Source: Betaproteobacteria bacterium (GTDB lineage: Bacteria; Pseudomonadota; Gammaproteobacteria; Burkholderiales; Burkholderiaceae_C). From it: DNA of 42,900 nucleotides. Under the pieces are notes generated by a model. That model saw only the letters and a program-made list of their open reading frames with translations. It was not told the DNA's origin and did not search any database. The position numbers were made by a program, and so were the translations under genes. Shown one piece after another: positions 24,367 to 32,639 of this stretch (position 1 is the first letter of the stretch; each line of letters begins with the position of its first letter). The DNA is taken from NCBI GenBank assembly GCA_009925925.1, contig RFQA01000005.1:1-42900 (forward strand), in the 5' to 3' direction.

Positions 24367-25742
24367 GGGGCGATAGTGTCCACCACAAACGCCTCCATGT
24401 CGGCCACCAGACGGTCCACATCGTCTGCGGTGGTGTCGGGGCACACCAGCATCATGTTGTGGAAGGGCGTGATCACCAGGCCCCGGTTTAGCAGGTAGAG
24501 GTGAATGTTCTGCTCCAGCGCCGGGTTCAAGAGGCGGTCCGCCTCACTGCCGTTGCGCGGCGGTGTGGGGGTGAACTGGAACTCTGTGCGCGCACCCACT
24601 TGCGTTACACACCAGCCCAGGCGGTGGCGGGCAATCATGGTGCGCAGGCCATCCGCCAAGCGGGTCGCCAGCGTGAACATGTGGGCATAGGCGGCGTCCG
24701 TCATCACCTCAGCGAGGTTGGCGCGCATGGCGGCCATGGTCAGCAAGTTGGCAGTGAGCGTGGTGCCTATGCCGCTGTGGCCGGGCGGTGCATTGCGCTT
24801 GGCGGCTTCGGCGCGGGCAGCTGCGTCGGCGCTAAAGCCATACACCGCGCAGGGCACGCCACCGGCCACCGGCTTGCCCAGCACCAGCAAATCAGGCTGC
24901 AGGCCATGGGCGCGGGTATAGCCGCCGGGCCCGGTGCTGATGGTGTGCGTCTCGTCGATCAGCAGCAGCGTGCCGTAGCGGCGGCACAGGGCCTGCGCAG
25001 CCTCCCAAAAGCCGGGTTCGGGCAACACCATGCCGATGTTGGTCATGGCCGGTTCTGCCAAGAGGCAGGCCACCTGGCCGTCGGCCAGTGCCGCTTCCAG
25101 CGCGGCCAAGTCGTTGAACTCCACGCTGCGCGTGGTGCGGGTGATGTCCACTACTTGGCCCAGCAGGCTGTCGCGGGTGCGGGGCTGGCCGTCCACCAGG
25201 TCTACAAACACATCGTCCACCGTGCCGTGGTAGCAGCCATTGAAGATCAGCGCCTGCGTGCGCCCCGTGAGTGCGCGCGCCCAGCGGATGGCAAAGCGGT
25301 TGGCGTCCGATGCCGACAGCGCAAACTGCCACACCGGCAGCCCGAAGCGACGGGCCAGCTCCTCGGCCACCCAAACGCCGTCTTCGCCGGGCAGCATGGT
25401 GGTAATGCCTTGTGCCCCTTGCGCTGCAATGGCGCGTGCCACCGCGGGCGGGCTGTGGCCGAACATGGCGCCCGTGTCGCCGAGGCAAAAGTCCACATAG
25501 CGGTGGCCATCTGCGTCGGTGAGCCGTGCGCCTTGCGCGTGGGCCAGGTGCAGCGGGAAGGGGGTGGACCAGTCGCTCATCCAGTGTAGGGGCACGCCAA
25601 ACATCAGGTGCTTGGCCGCCCGTTGCGACAGGGCTTTTGAGGTGAGGTTGGCGGCGGCGTAGGCGGCGCGCTCGCGCTCGCGCACGGCGGCCAGGCGTTG
25701 CGGGTCCAGGTGGCGCAAAACGGGTGTGTGGGTCTGTGTCAT
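24363..25742 (-). CDS. Class III aminotransferase (PLP-dependent)
   Basis: The 459-aa protein is a fold-type I aminotransferase of class III (omega/GABA/glutamate-semialdehyde group). Segments include YVDFCLGDTGAMFGHSPPAV, the cofactor loop FNGCYHGTVDDVFVD, the Asp that binds the pyridine nitrogen in LLIDETHTISTGPGGY, and the Schiff-base Lys in LLVLGKPVAGGVPCAVYGF near residue 300. The gene sits between a glutamine-synthetase-like gene (25 bp upstream) and a GntR gene (ATGA overlap), a gene set that resembles putrescine/amine catabolism clusters. The likely role is removal of the amino group from a polyamine or its glutamylated form. The exact substrate cannot be told from sequence. Confidence 0.87.
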   Translation of the reverse strand: MTQTHTPVLRHLDPQRLAAVRERERAAYAAANLTSKALSQRAAKHLMFGVPLHWMSDWSTPFPLHLAHAQGARLTDADGHRYVDFCLGDTGAMFGHSPPAVARAIAAQGAQGITTMLPGEDGVWVAEELARRFGLPVWQFALSASDANRFAIRWARALTGRTQALIFNGCYHGTVDDVFVDLVDGQPRTRDSLLGQVVDITRTTRSVEFNDLAALEAALADGQVACLLAEPAMTNIGMVLPEPGFWEAAQALCRRYGTLLLIDETHTISTGPGGYTRAHGLQPDLLVLGKPVAGGVPCAVYGFSADAAARAEAAKRNAPPGHSGIGTTLTANLLTMAAMRANLAEVMTDAAYAHMFTLATRLADGLRTMIARHRLGWCVTQVGARTEFQFTPTPPRNGSEADRLLNPALEQNIHLYLLNRGLVITPFHNMMLVCPDTTADDVDRLVADMEAFVVDTIAP

Positions 25743-25767
25743 GGCGGTTCTCCGGTGCGTGCGGGGT

Positions 25768-27108
25768 CTAGACCAAGAGCAACAAGTGCTCGCGCTCCCA
25801 AGAGCTGATCACGCGGTTGTAGGTGGCGTATTCCAGCTCTTTCACGGCGCAAAAGGCGTCCACAAAGCCGGCGCCCAACACCTCGCGCATGGGCTCGCAG
25901 CTGCGCATGGAGGCAATCGCGTCTTCCAGGTGGCGGGGCAGCTCGTGGCTCACGTTCCAGGCGCTGTCGGTGGTGGGGGCGCTGGGCGTCAGGCCCTCGG
26001 TCATGCCCAAGTAGCAGCAGGCCAGCGTGGCGGCCATGGCGAGGTAGGGGTTCACGTCCACGCCCGGCACCCGGTTTTCCACCCGGCGGTTGGCGGGGCT
26101 GGACTTGGGGATGCGGATGCCGCAGGTGCGGTTGTCATGGCCCCAGCGCACATTGATGGGCGCCGACATAAAGGGCGAGAGCCGCCGGTACGAATTCACA
26201 TAGGGCGCAAACATGGGCATGAGCTGCGGAATGTAGGCCTGCAGCCCCGCAATGCACTGCCCGAACAGCGGACTGGCCGAGCCATCGGGCAGGCTGAAGA
26301 TGTTGTTGCCCTCGGCATCCAGAATGCTCTGGTGGATGTGCATGGCGCTGCCCGGCTCCTGCTCCATGGGCTTGGCCATGAAGGTGGCAAAAATACCGTG
26401 GCGCAGCGCCGTCTCGCGCACGGTGCGCTTGAACAAAAACACCCGGTCCGCCAGCTCCAGTGCATTGCCATGGCTGAAGTTGATCTCCATCTGGCCGGGG
26501 CCGGCCTCGTGGATCAGCGTCTCCACGCCCAGGTTGTGCTGCTGGCAAAAGCTGGACAGCTCCATGAAGAAGGGGTCAAAGTCATTGACCGCGTCAATCG
26601 AATAACTCTGCCGCCCCGCCTCGGGCTTGCCGGTGCGGCCCAAGGGCGGCTGCAGGGGCTCGTGCGGATTTTGCTGGCGGGCCACCAGATAAAACTCCAT
26701 CTCGGGCGCCACCACCGGCGTCCAGCCACGCTCGTCAAACAGCTTGAGCACCCGGCGCAGCACGCCGCGTGGCGAGATTTGTACCGGGCTGCCGTCCCAC
26801 TCCTGGCAGTCGTGGATCACTACCGCCACCGGCTCGGCCGCCCAGGGCACTACGCGGGCGGTGCTCACATCGGGCAGGCACACCATGTCGGGGTCGGTGT
26901 CGCCCACATAGGGCCCGTTGTCGGGCTGCTGGCCATTCACTGTGTTGAGCAGCACGCTTTTGGGTATGCGCATTTCCCCCGCCGCCAGAAACAGGTCGCG
27001 TGGCAGGATTTTGCCGCGCGCAATGCCCGTCATGTCGGGGATGACGCACTCCACCTCGTGGATGCGGTGCTGGGTCAAAAAAACTTCAATGGCGCTGGGG
27101 GTGGACAT
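25768..27108 (-). CDS. Glutamine synthetase-family protein, probably gamma-glutamylpolyamine synthetase
   Basis: The 446-aa ATP-dependent ligase has the glutamine synthetase fold. Motifs include VVAPEMEFYL (metal ligand Glu), HEAGPGQMEINF, MHIHQSILD and RTCGIRIPKSSPANRRVENR, then GVDVNPYLAMAA. It lacks the adenylylation-loop Tyr motif and has the length of PuuA-like proteins rather than GlnA (about 470 aa). With the downstream aminotransferase and FCD regulator it probably glutamylates putrescine or a related amine for degradation. A palindromic operator candidate lies 50 bp upstream of its start. A general role in ammonium assimilation is unlikely. Which amine is used is inference. Confidence 0.85.
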   Translation of the reverse strand: MSTPSAIEVFLTQHRIHEVECVIPDMTGIARGKILPRDLFLAAGEMRIPKSVLLNTVNGQQPDNGPYVGDTDPDMVCLPDVSTARVVPWAAEPVAVVIHDCQEWDGSPVQISPRGVLRRVLKLFDERGWTPVVAPEMEFYLVARQQNPHEPLQPPLGRTGKPEAGRQSYSIDAVNDFDPFFMELSSFCQQHNLGVETLIHEAGPGQMEINFSHGNALELADRVFLFKRTVRETALRHGIFATFMAKPMEQEPGSAMHIHQSILDAEGNNIFSLPDGSASPLFGQCIAGLQAYIPQLMPMFAPYVNSYRRLSPFMSAPINVRWGHDNRTCGIRIPKSSPANRRVENRVPGVDVNPYLAMAATLACCYLGMTEGLTPSAPTTDSAWNVSHELPRHLEDAIASMRSCEPMREVLGAGFVDAFCAVKELEYATYNRVISSWEREHLLLLV

Positions 27109-27157
27109 GGGAATAGGCGGGAGTGGAGATGGCCAAATTCTAGTGCGCCAAAGTCAA

Positions 27158-27171
27158 TTTGTGATCACAAA
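27158..27171. promoter_or_regulatory. Palindromic operator candidate for the GntR/FCD regulator
   Basis: A perfect 14-bp palindrome, TTTGTGATCACAAA, lies 50 bp upstream of the glutamine-synthetase-like start. A second related half site, CTGTGATCGA, is at 27210-27219. The size and centre fit FCD-type GntR operators (TTGT..ACAA). The gap TGTGA-TCACA is too short for a normal CRP site. Confidence 0.55.
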
Positions 27172-27285
27172 TAGTAGAATCGTCAGAAATTTAGAGTTAA
27201 ATCGATCATCTGTGATCGAAAAATTCAAGAGCTAGCCCGGTTTTTGAACCGGCTAGACTCCCACCCCCGCTTTCGGTTTCGTTCC

Positions 27286-28455
27286 ATGTCCAGCACCAAC
27301 CCCACCCAGAGCGCCTACGACTGGCGCACCATTACCGCGCTCAACATCGCGTCTACCCTGGCCCAGATCGGTCAGTTCGGCATCATCTTTGTCATCGTGC
27401 CGGTGTGGCTGGCTCTGCAGGGCCTGAGTGCTGCGCAGCTGGGCTTTTTTGCGGCTTCGTTGTGGATGGGGCAAATGCCCGGGCTGGGCCTGGCGCCTTG
27501 GCTGTGCCGCCATTGGGGTGCGCGCACTGTGGTGGTGGTGGGGCTGGGCGGCTCGGTGGTGGCGCTGCTGGGTATTGCATGGGTGCCCATGGCGTCTTTG
27601 CCATGGCCTGCGTACTTGGTTTGCGGCCTGCTGGCCGGTTTGGGCATGGGTCTGCGCTGGGTGGGGCTGGAGCCCTGGCTTTACAACATTGCCCCAGCCC
27701 ATGCGCGCGGGCGCCTGGTGGGTTTTCATGAAACGTTAATTGCCGCCGCCCCAGTGGTGGCCCCGGCGATTGCCGCCTGGGTGGGTATGCAGGGCCACAC
27801 CATCTTGTGGGTAGGCGTTGGCTTTACCGTGTCGGCACTGGTGCCACTGGCATTCGCCCGCACACCGCCAGTGGAGGAGGCGCACCATGTCAACAGTTGG
27901 CGTCAGTCCGCTCAGGCGGCGTGGCCGCATCGCATCTTTAAGCAGGGGCTGTTGATCGCGCTGTACGGCGGCATGCTGGAGTCGGCGCTGGCCGGCTTGT
28001 TTGCCGTGTTCGCGGGCGACCGCGGGTTTGAGGCCGAAGGCATCGCCCACTTGCTTACCGCTTTCGGGCTGGGCGGCTTGCTGCTGCAATACCCCGTGGG
28101 CTGGATGGCCGACCACTGGGGCCTGCGCGCTGCCGGCGCACTGGCCGCGCTGGGCACCGCCCTAGCCGCTGCACTGTTGGCTTGCGTGCCTGGTGTGACT
28201 GTGGCGTTTTCCACCATGTTTGTGCTGGGCGGGCTGATCACCGCCTTCCTCACCCTGTCACTCATTGCCGCCACCAAGACCCCTACGCCCGACATGGCCT
28301 GGAACGTCAGCAGCCTATCGATGGCCTATTCGCTCAGCGCCGTCGTCGGCCCGGTGGTGGCCGGCGGCGCCATGACTGCCACCAGCAGCGTGGCGCTGAT
28401 GTGGTTTGCGGCAGTGGTGGGTGTGGTGATGGTGGGGTTGCTATTGAAAAGATAG
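27286..28455 (+). CDS. Major facilitator superfamily transporter (YbfB/CynX-like)
   Basis: The 389-aa inner-membrane protein has 11-12 hydrophobic segments in two halves, with a basic cytoplasmic loop between them (SWRQSAQAAWPHRIFKQ, residues ~204-220). The first-half loop LAPWLCRHWGARTVVVVG corresponds to MFS motif A, and the second-half copy is QYPVGWMADHWGLRAAG. The ATG at 27286 is preferred; an in-frame ATG at 27244 adds 14 polar residues. The last codons (LLLKR) and the TAG stop lie inside interspersed repeat copy D, so the natural C-terminus was probably changed by the repeat. The substrate is unknown; the gene is divergent from the amine operon, so export or uptake of an amine or metabolite is possible but not shown. 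Confidence 0.82.
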   Translation: MSSTNPTQSAYDWRTITALNIASTLAQIGQFGIIFVIVPVWLALQGLSAAQLGFFAASLWMGQMPGLGLAPWLCRHWGARTVVVVGLGGSVVALLGIAWVPMASLPWPAYLVCGLLAGLGMGLRWVGLEPWLYNIAPAHARGRLVGFHETLIAAAPVVAPAIAAWVGMQGHTILWVGVGFTVSALVPLAFARTPPVEEAHHVNSWRQSAQAAWPHRIFKQGLLIALYGGMLESALAGLFAVFAGDRGFEAEGIAHLLTAFGLGGLLLQYPVGWMADHWGLRAAGALAALGTALAAALLACVPGVTVAFSTMFVLGGLITAFLTLSLIAATKTPTPDMAWNVSSLSMAYSLSAVVGPVVAGGAMTATSSVALMWFAAVVGVVMVGLLLKR

Positions 28456-28519
28456 CTGGTGGCGCATGTTCTATGGGCGCTGGAGTCGGATTTGACGCTT
28501 GTTTTTGGCCCAAATCGCA
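28438..28519 (+). repeat. Interspersed repeat copy D, overlapping the end of the MFS gene
   Basis: The copy starts TTGCTATTGAAAAGATAGCT, then GGTGGCGCATGTTCTATGGG and CGCTGGAGTCGGATTTGACG, followed by a tail with GGCCCAAATCGCATCAACC shared with copy F. It supplies the final five codons and the stop of the MFS gene. A further related stretch (GGAGTCAAATC) runs into the 3' end of the convergent PAP2 gene. Confidence 0.75.
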
Positions 28520-29227
28520 TCAACCTGTAGACGTAATGGCGCCGGTACTGGAGTCAAATCTTTTTCCCACCAAACGACATACAAATCTGTAGGCCAGCAG
28601 ACTACTGAGGAGCGTGACCGGATACGCCCAAAGCACGTCACTGAGCCAATGGTCCATGGCGGCCATGCGGCAAAAGCCAATCGCCAAGCCAGACAAGGTG
28701 CCAGAAAGGATCCATAAGCCACTTCGCCGGCGGTCCACAAACATCAAGGTCGCAAGAAAAAAGCCGCAGGCCACATGGCCGCTGACAAAGGAGCAGTTCT
28801 GCTCGCATTCGTCTGCCGGAACACCGGCGCGTGAAAAACTACGCTCCCCTCCGAATGGTTGGACTTGATAGGGCCTGGCCCGTTCCCAGATCGTCTTGAC
28901 GACTCCGTTGACCGCCAAGCCCGGCCCTAGTAGTCCGGCCGCAAGGATGAACGCGGGTATTGCCCCGGCTCGCCAGCCACGGGGATGACGCCAGGCGGTG
29001 TACACCAGTGCAAGCAGCGCCAGCAACAGGCCACAGCGAAATATCAGCGGTACATACCGATTGACAAAGACCACCCAAGTCCAAGTAGCGGGCTGTGAGC
29101 TGTCCGCCGCCTGGAAGAAGTAGTTCGCGACAGCGAGATCCAGCGCAGGCCAGACTGTGGGTACCAGCGCGACCAGCACCGAGGCTACAAGGAGTACCGC
29201 GAAGTAGTCTTTGCGTTGTCTATGCAT
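28520..29227 (-). CDS. PAP2-family membrane phosphatase (lipid A or undecaprenyl-phosphate type)
   Basis: The 235-aa inner-membrane protein has about six hydrophobic segments. PAP2 phosphatase motifs are present: KTIWERARP (motif 1), CSFVSGHVA (motif 2, SGH with the catalytic His) and RMAAMDHWLSDVLWA (motif 3, with the nucleophilic His and the Asp). It overlaps the histidine kinase stop by 8 bp, so the two are coupled. Kinase-linked PAP2 proteins of this type are often lipid A phosphatases or act in envelope stress and polymyxin resistance; that role here is inference. The final residues (DSSTGAITSTG) may be derived from interspersed-repeat DNA. Confidence 0.85.
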   Translation of the reverse strand: MHRQRKDYFAVLLVASVLVALVPTVWPALDLAVANYFFQAADSSQPATWTWVVFVNRYVPLIFRCGLLLALLALVYTAWRHPRGWRAGAIPAFILAAGLLGPGLAVNGVVKTIWERARPYQVQPFGGERSFSRAGVPADECEQNCSFVSGHVACGFFLATLMFVDRRRSGLWILSGTLSGLAIGFCRMAAMDHWLSDVLWAYPVTLLSSLLAYRFVCRLVGKRFDSSTGAITSTG

Positions 29228-30584
29228 TCCCAGCCTCCGCAGACGGGAGTGTGACGATCACTCGCAGGCATTGACGCCGTTCCTCGTCCGCATAGGCGAG
29301 TTCGAGGCTGGCGCTGACGCGTCGTGCAATGGTCTGAACGATCGACAGGCCCAGACCGGAGCCGATGACATCGGTTCCTAGCCCTCTGTAAAAAGGGTCC
29401 AACACACGCTCCCGCTCATCCGGTGCAATGCCGGCGCCCGTGTCCACTACTTCAAGCCGGACTTGTCCTTGAAAACGCCGGACAATGACATCCACCTTCC
29501 CACCCAAAGGGGTGTATTTGACGGCGTTGTCCACCAGGTTGGCCATCAGCGTACGAAGGTCAGCCTCACTTACGCGGACTGAATGGTCGGACTCACCAAC
29601 CATACCGAGGTCGATGTTGCGGGCCTGCGCCAAGGGCATGAGGTCCTCGATCACGCGGCGGGCGACTGCGCGAACAGCGGTCGAACGAGCCACATCCTGC
29701 CGCGCATCCCGCACCCGTGCATAGGTCAGGAGCTGCTCCACTAGCTGGCGCGCGCGCGACAAGCCAGTCATCAAGGTTCGCACACGGGCCTGTGCAGACG
29801 GCGGCATCTCCGTGCTCGCCAACTGTTCGGCCTGCAGGGTGAGCGCCGTCAAGGGCGTGCGGAGTTCATGTGCTGCATCAGCGAGGAAGCGACGTTGCTG
29901 GTCCATCGCGCCCTTTACCCGGTTGAGGAGGTCGTTGATCGCGGTCACGAAGGGGCGGATTTCATCCGGAATACGTTCTTCCGGCAATGGTTGGAGATCT
30001 TCTTGCTTGCGCCCAGCCAAATCAGTGGCAAGAGCCTTGACGGGGCTCAGCATGGTACGTACCAACGCAGTGGAAACCAGAGTCAGAAGGGGCATGAGCA
30101 CCAGCAGGGGCAGCATGGCTCGCATGGCCGCATCGCGGGCAATTTCGTCGCGGACAGTGGTTCGCTGGGCGGCAAGGAGTAGCGTGCCCGATGCCGCCGG
30201 CTTGACCAATACACGCCAACTCTCTTGCGCAAAATCCACTGTCTGAAGCCCGTCAGCCAACGCCCCGCCGAAGTGAATACCCCACACCGTACTGTTGTCG
30301 CGCTCGGGTGCCGCGGGATGCAAGATCTGGATCACGACCTCGGATTCAGCATCGATGATGTCCGCCTCTAGCCCAGCCGGTGCGGGATTGGCTGCCAGGC
30401 CCTGCCGGTGGACCAGGTGGACGACCTGACGCAGCACGTCATCCTGCAACTCCCTGGCCTCCTGCAGGGCCGTGAAATAGGACAGCACACCAGCCACGAC
30501 AGCCATCACCACGATAGCCACTGCCATCCAGACTGAAAGTTTGCGTTGCAAGGAGGCGTTCACAGTTTTTTGCTGACCATCCAT
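29220..30584 (-). CDS. Sensor histidine kinase (QseC/PmrB-like)
   Basis: The 454-aa inner-membrane sensor has a first transmembrane segment at ~17-37 (VWMAVAIVVMAVVAGVLSYF), a periplasmic part of about 120 residues, and a second segment at ~175-195 (MLPLLVLMPLLTLVSTALV). A HAMP domain follows, then the H-box HELRTPLTALTLQAEQL with the phospho-His near residue 241. The ATPase domain has the N-box LVDNAVKYTPLGG, the G1 box DTGAGIAPDER and the G2 box GSGLGLSIVQ. The start at 30584 overlaps the regulator gene by 25 bp. A GTG at 30563 would give a four-base GTGA overlap instead, also with a normal sensor N-terminus. It is cotranscribed with the regulator and the PAP2 phosphatase. The signal is unknown; cations or cationic peptides would fit the QseC/PmrB group. 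Confidence 0.9.
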   Translation of the reverse strand: MDGQQKTVNASLQRKLSVWMAVAIVVMAVVAGVLSYFTALQEARELQDDVLRQVVHLVHRQGLAANPAPAGLEADIIDAESEVVIQILHPAAPERDNSTVWGIHFGGALADGLQTVDFAQESWRVLVKPAASGTLLLAAQRTTVRDEIARDAAMRAMLPLLVLMPLLTLVSTALVRTMLSPVKALATDLAGRKQEDLQPLPEERIPDEIRPFVTAINDLLNRVKGAMDQQRRFLADAAHELRTPLTALTLQAEQLASTEMPPSAQARVRTLMTGLSRARQLVEQLLTYARVRDARQDVARSTAVRAVARRVIEDLMPLAQARNIDLGMVGESDHSVRVSEADLRTLMANLVDNAVKYTPLGGKVDVIVRRFQGQVRLEVVDTGAGIAPDERERVLDPFYRGLGTDVIGSGLGLSIVQTIARRVSASLELAYADEERRQCLRVIVTLPSAEAGNA

Positions 30585-31222
30585 CCCATTCCCCTTACGT
30601 TCTTGATCGAGTCACTGCCCAGCTTTTTACGGATGGCATGGATCAGAAATTCCACGGCGTTACTCTCGACTTCCTGGTTCCAGCCATAGAGGCGATCTTC
30701 CAGCTCAGCACGCGAAAGAATGGCACCCGGGCGGACCATCAGTGCGTGCAACAGGGCGAACTCCTTCGCCGACAAAATCGTCCTGGAGCCCTCCACGATC
30801 ACCTCTTTTGATACTGGATCCAAGGTCATGTGGCCATTGGTAAAGAGCGGGCCTGATGCGCCCCCTTTGCGCCGGATCACTGCCCGCATGCGAGCCAGCA
30901 GTTCGGACATTTCAAAGGGCTTGAGGACATAGTCGTCCGCGCCGTGGTCTAAACCGCTGATGCGGTCCTCCACGGTATCGCGGGCGGTAATGACTAGTAC
31001 CGGCACGGCGTCATCCCGAGCGCGCACACTGCGCAGAATCTCCATCCCGTCCACTTTGGGCAGGCCCAGGTCCAGCAACATGAGGCCATACGTTTGGGTG
31101 GACAGGGCGAGCTGGGCCGCCTGCCCGTCCTGGACCCAGTCCACCGCGTAGGCCGCAGCCCGGAGGGATTGGGCCAGGGACTCGCCAATCATGGGATCGT
31201 CTTCTACAAGCAGCACACGCAT
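30560..31222 (-). CDS. OmpR-family response regulator (QseB/PmrA-like)
   Basis: The 220-aa protein has a receiver domain (LLVEDDPMIG acidic pair, LMLLDLGLP with the phosphoacceptor Asp near residue 51, and LKPFEMSEL with the conserved Lys near 101). A C-terminal winged helix (~residues 130-220) follows, with LSAKEFALLHALMVRPGAIL and VESNAVEFLIHAIRKKL. It is the QseB/PmrA length and type. It is encoded just before its kinase and after a small secreted-protein gene on the same strand. A direct repeat CTTAG-N6-CTTAG upstream of the DUF347 gene matches the 11-bp spacing that such regulators recognise, so it may control this whole block. It has no degenerate residues and should be active. Confidence 0.92.
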   Translation of the reverse strand: MRVLLVEDDPMIGESLAQSLRAAAYAVDWVQDGQAAQLALSTQTYGLMLLDLGLPKVDGMEILRSVRARDDAVPVLVITARDTVEDRISGLDHGADDYVLKPFEMSELLARMRAVIRRKGGASGPLFTNGHMTLDPVSKEVIVEGSRTILSAKEFALLHALMVRPGAILSRAELEDRLYGWNQEVESNAVEFLIHAIRKKLGSDSIKNVRGMGWMVSKKL

Positions 31223-31253
31223 TCTGGTTCCTTGCTGATACTCCGCCCTGAGC

Positions 31254-31679
31254 TTATTTCAAGCCACCCAACTGGTCCATCAGTCCCAGGAGTTCGCCCA
31301 TGGCGGCTTTGCAATCAGCTGCACGGGCGGGCGTGGAACGCAGGGCTTCCAGAGCCCGGTCAATGCTTTTGTCCAAACGGTGCCAATCGGCCGCAGCCCG
31401 GGGCTTGAGCCCGGCTTCCGCGGAGTCCCATGCCAATTCAAGGTCTTTGATGCGCTTTTTTGCAGCTTCCAGTTGGCCCTGATCGACCAGTGATCCCACG
31501 TCGGTCGCAATGGCGCGGAAGGTGGAGAGGTTACCCAGTTTGGAGGGGGCGGCCGCTTGGGTCACAGGCAAGTTACCGGCTGTAGCAGGCAGCAGGGCAG
31601 AGGCTGAAAAGGCTGCGCAGGTCAGAACTACGGAACCGAGCAGATTGGCGAAGGAGTAGGGAAATGTTGTAGGTTTCAT
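31254..31679 (-). CDS. Secreted helical hypothetical protein linked to the two-component system
   Basis: The 141-aa protein has an N-terminal signal-like segment ([18 protein letters not shown], cut around ATA-GNL). It is then entirely helical, with the regular charged pattern of [20 protein letters not shown] and [20 protein letters not shown] single Cys is near residue 125 ([11 protein letters not shown]). I recognise no named domain, but similar short exported proteins sit next to PepSY and histidine-kinase genes in Burkholderiales, from memory. It lies 31 bp upstream of the regulator gene and 48 bp downstream of the DUF347 gene on the same strand, so it is probably an accessory or target of this signalling block. 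A periplasmic location is inferred. Confidence 0.7.
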   Translation of the reverse strand: MKPTTFPYSFANLLGSVVLTCAAFSASALLPATAGNLPVTQAAAPSKLGNLSTFRAIATDVGSLVDQGQLEAAKKRIKDLELAWDSAEAGLKPRAAADWHRLDKSIDRALEALRSTPARAADCKAAMGELLGLMDQLGGLK

Positions 31680-31727
31680 AAGAGTTTCAGTGTGAATGGT
31701 TGATAAAGGAAAGAGGTGTTTGCGGGC

Positions 31728-32504
31728 TCAGGCCAGTGAGCTTTCGCGCGTCATGCGGCCTTGGGCCAGCCCGACCAGCGCGGTGATGACAGAGAGAAAG
31801 ATCACGCTGGTCCACATGGCGCCCAGACCCAGGCCACCGTACTCCGGGGACTGGGTTAACCAATCTCCCATGGCGGCACCCAGCGGGCGGGTCAGGATGT
31901 AGGCAATCCAGAACGTGAGCACAGGTGATGCACCCAGCCGGTAAGCCAGAGCCGCAACTGCAATCAATACTCCGAAGACGATGGTGCCGGTCTGGAAGCC
32001 GAGGGCCAATGCTTCAGTTGCCAAATCACCGGCCGCTGTCCCGAGGGCGAAGGTGCAGAGAATGGCAGTCCAGTAAAAGACCTCGCGGCGGCGGGTATCG
32101 ATGCGGTTGATGGAGAGTGTTCCCTCCGAGCGGTACCAGGCCGCAAATGTGGCTATGAGCAAGATGGAAAAGGCGGCGGTACTGACGTAGAGGCTAACTC
32201 CCAGACCATCGGTGAGTGCATCGGTGATCTGAGTGCCCACGATGCTGACCAACACGACGCTTACCCAGTACAGCGCGAGAAGGCAACGGCGGCTGTTCAA
32301 CTGGGCCGTCAGCGCTGTCACCAGGAGCAGCCCCATCACGGTGCGGGTCAGGGTTTGACCGAAACCGGCATCCACAGCCAAGTAGTCAGCCACAGTTTCG
32401 CCGACCGTGGTCGTCAATACCTTGATGAGCCAGAAGCCCAGGGTAATCGCGGGCACTTTGTTGATAGTCGCCGGATAGGCAGACGCATGAATTGAGTTTT
32501 GCAT
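31728..32504 (-). CDS. DUF347-repeat membrane protein (COG4705)
   Basis: The 258-aa inner-membrane protein contains four related hydrophobic repeats. The first is KVPAITLGFWLIKVLTTTVG with ETVADYL. The second and third are around GTQITDALTDGLGVS and FYWTAILCTFALGTAAGDLA with TEALALGFQ. The fourth is LTFWIAYILTRPLGAAMGDW. The recurring G-x-x-x-(G/D)-x-x-(A/T)-D pattern fits DUF347. Function is unknown; transport has been suggested from its topology. The ATG at 32504 is preferred over 32612 because the longer frame begins in intergenic DNA that includes the CTTAG direct repeat. The gene is in a row with PepSY, kinase and PAP2 genes. Regulation by the linked OmpR-type protein is probable. Confidence 0.8.
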   Translation of the reverse strand: MQNSIHASAYPATINKVPAITLGFWLIKVLTTTVGETVADYLAVDAGFGQTLTRTVMGLLLVTALTAQLNSRRCLLALYWVSVVLVSIVGTQITDALTDGLGVSLYVSTAAFSILLIATFAAWYRSEGTLSINRIDTRRREVFYWTAILCTFALGTAAGDLATEALALGFQTGTIVFGVLIAVAALAYRLGASPVLTFWIAYILTRPLGAAMGDWLTQSPEYGGLGLGAMWTSVIFLSVITALVGLAQGRMTRESSLA

Positions 32505-32559
32505 GGTGTGTAGAAAACAAGGGTGTTTGTTGAGGACCCGTGAACTTTGCTTGCGCGGA

Positions 32560-32575
32560 CTTAGGACACACTTAG
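32560..32575. promoter_or_regulatory. CTTAG-N6-CTTAG direct repeat, candidate OmpR-type binding site
   Basis: Two CTTAG copies at 32560-32564 and 32571-32575 are 11 bp apart start to start. This is the geometry of PmrA/QseB-type boxes (CTTAA-N5/6-CTTAA). The site lies 56 bp upstream of the DUF347 start and between it and the PepSY gene. Use by the linked response regulator is inference. Confidence 0.5.
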
Positions 32576-32639
32576 GGACGTGAGGGCTCAGGTCCGCCCC
32601 CAGCCTTTGCACCTCAGATGGAGCCAGAAGGTGCAGGAC

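Noticed and set aside
27158-27171. CRP site
   Set aside because: The half sites TGTGA and TCACA touch with no 6-bp spacer, so a CRP site is unlikely; a GntR/FCD site fits better.
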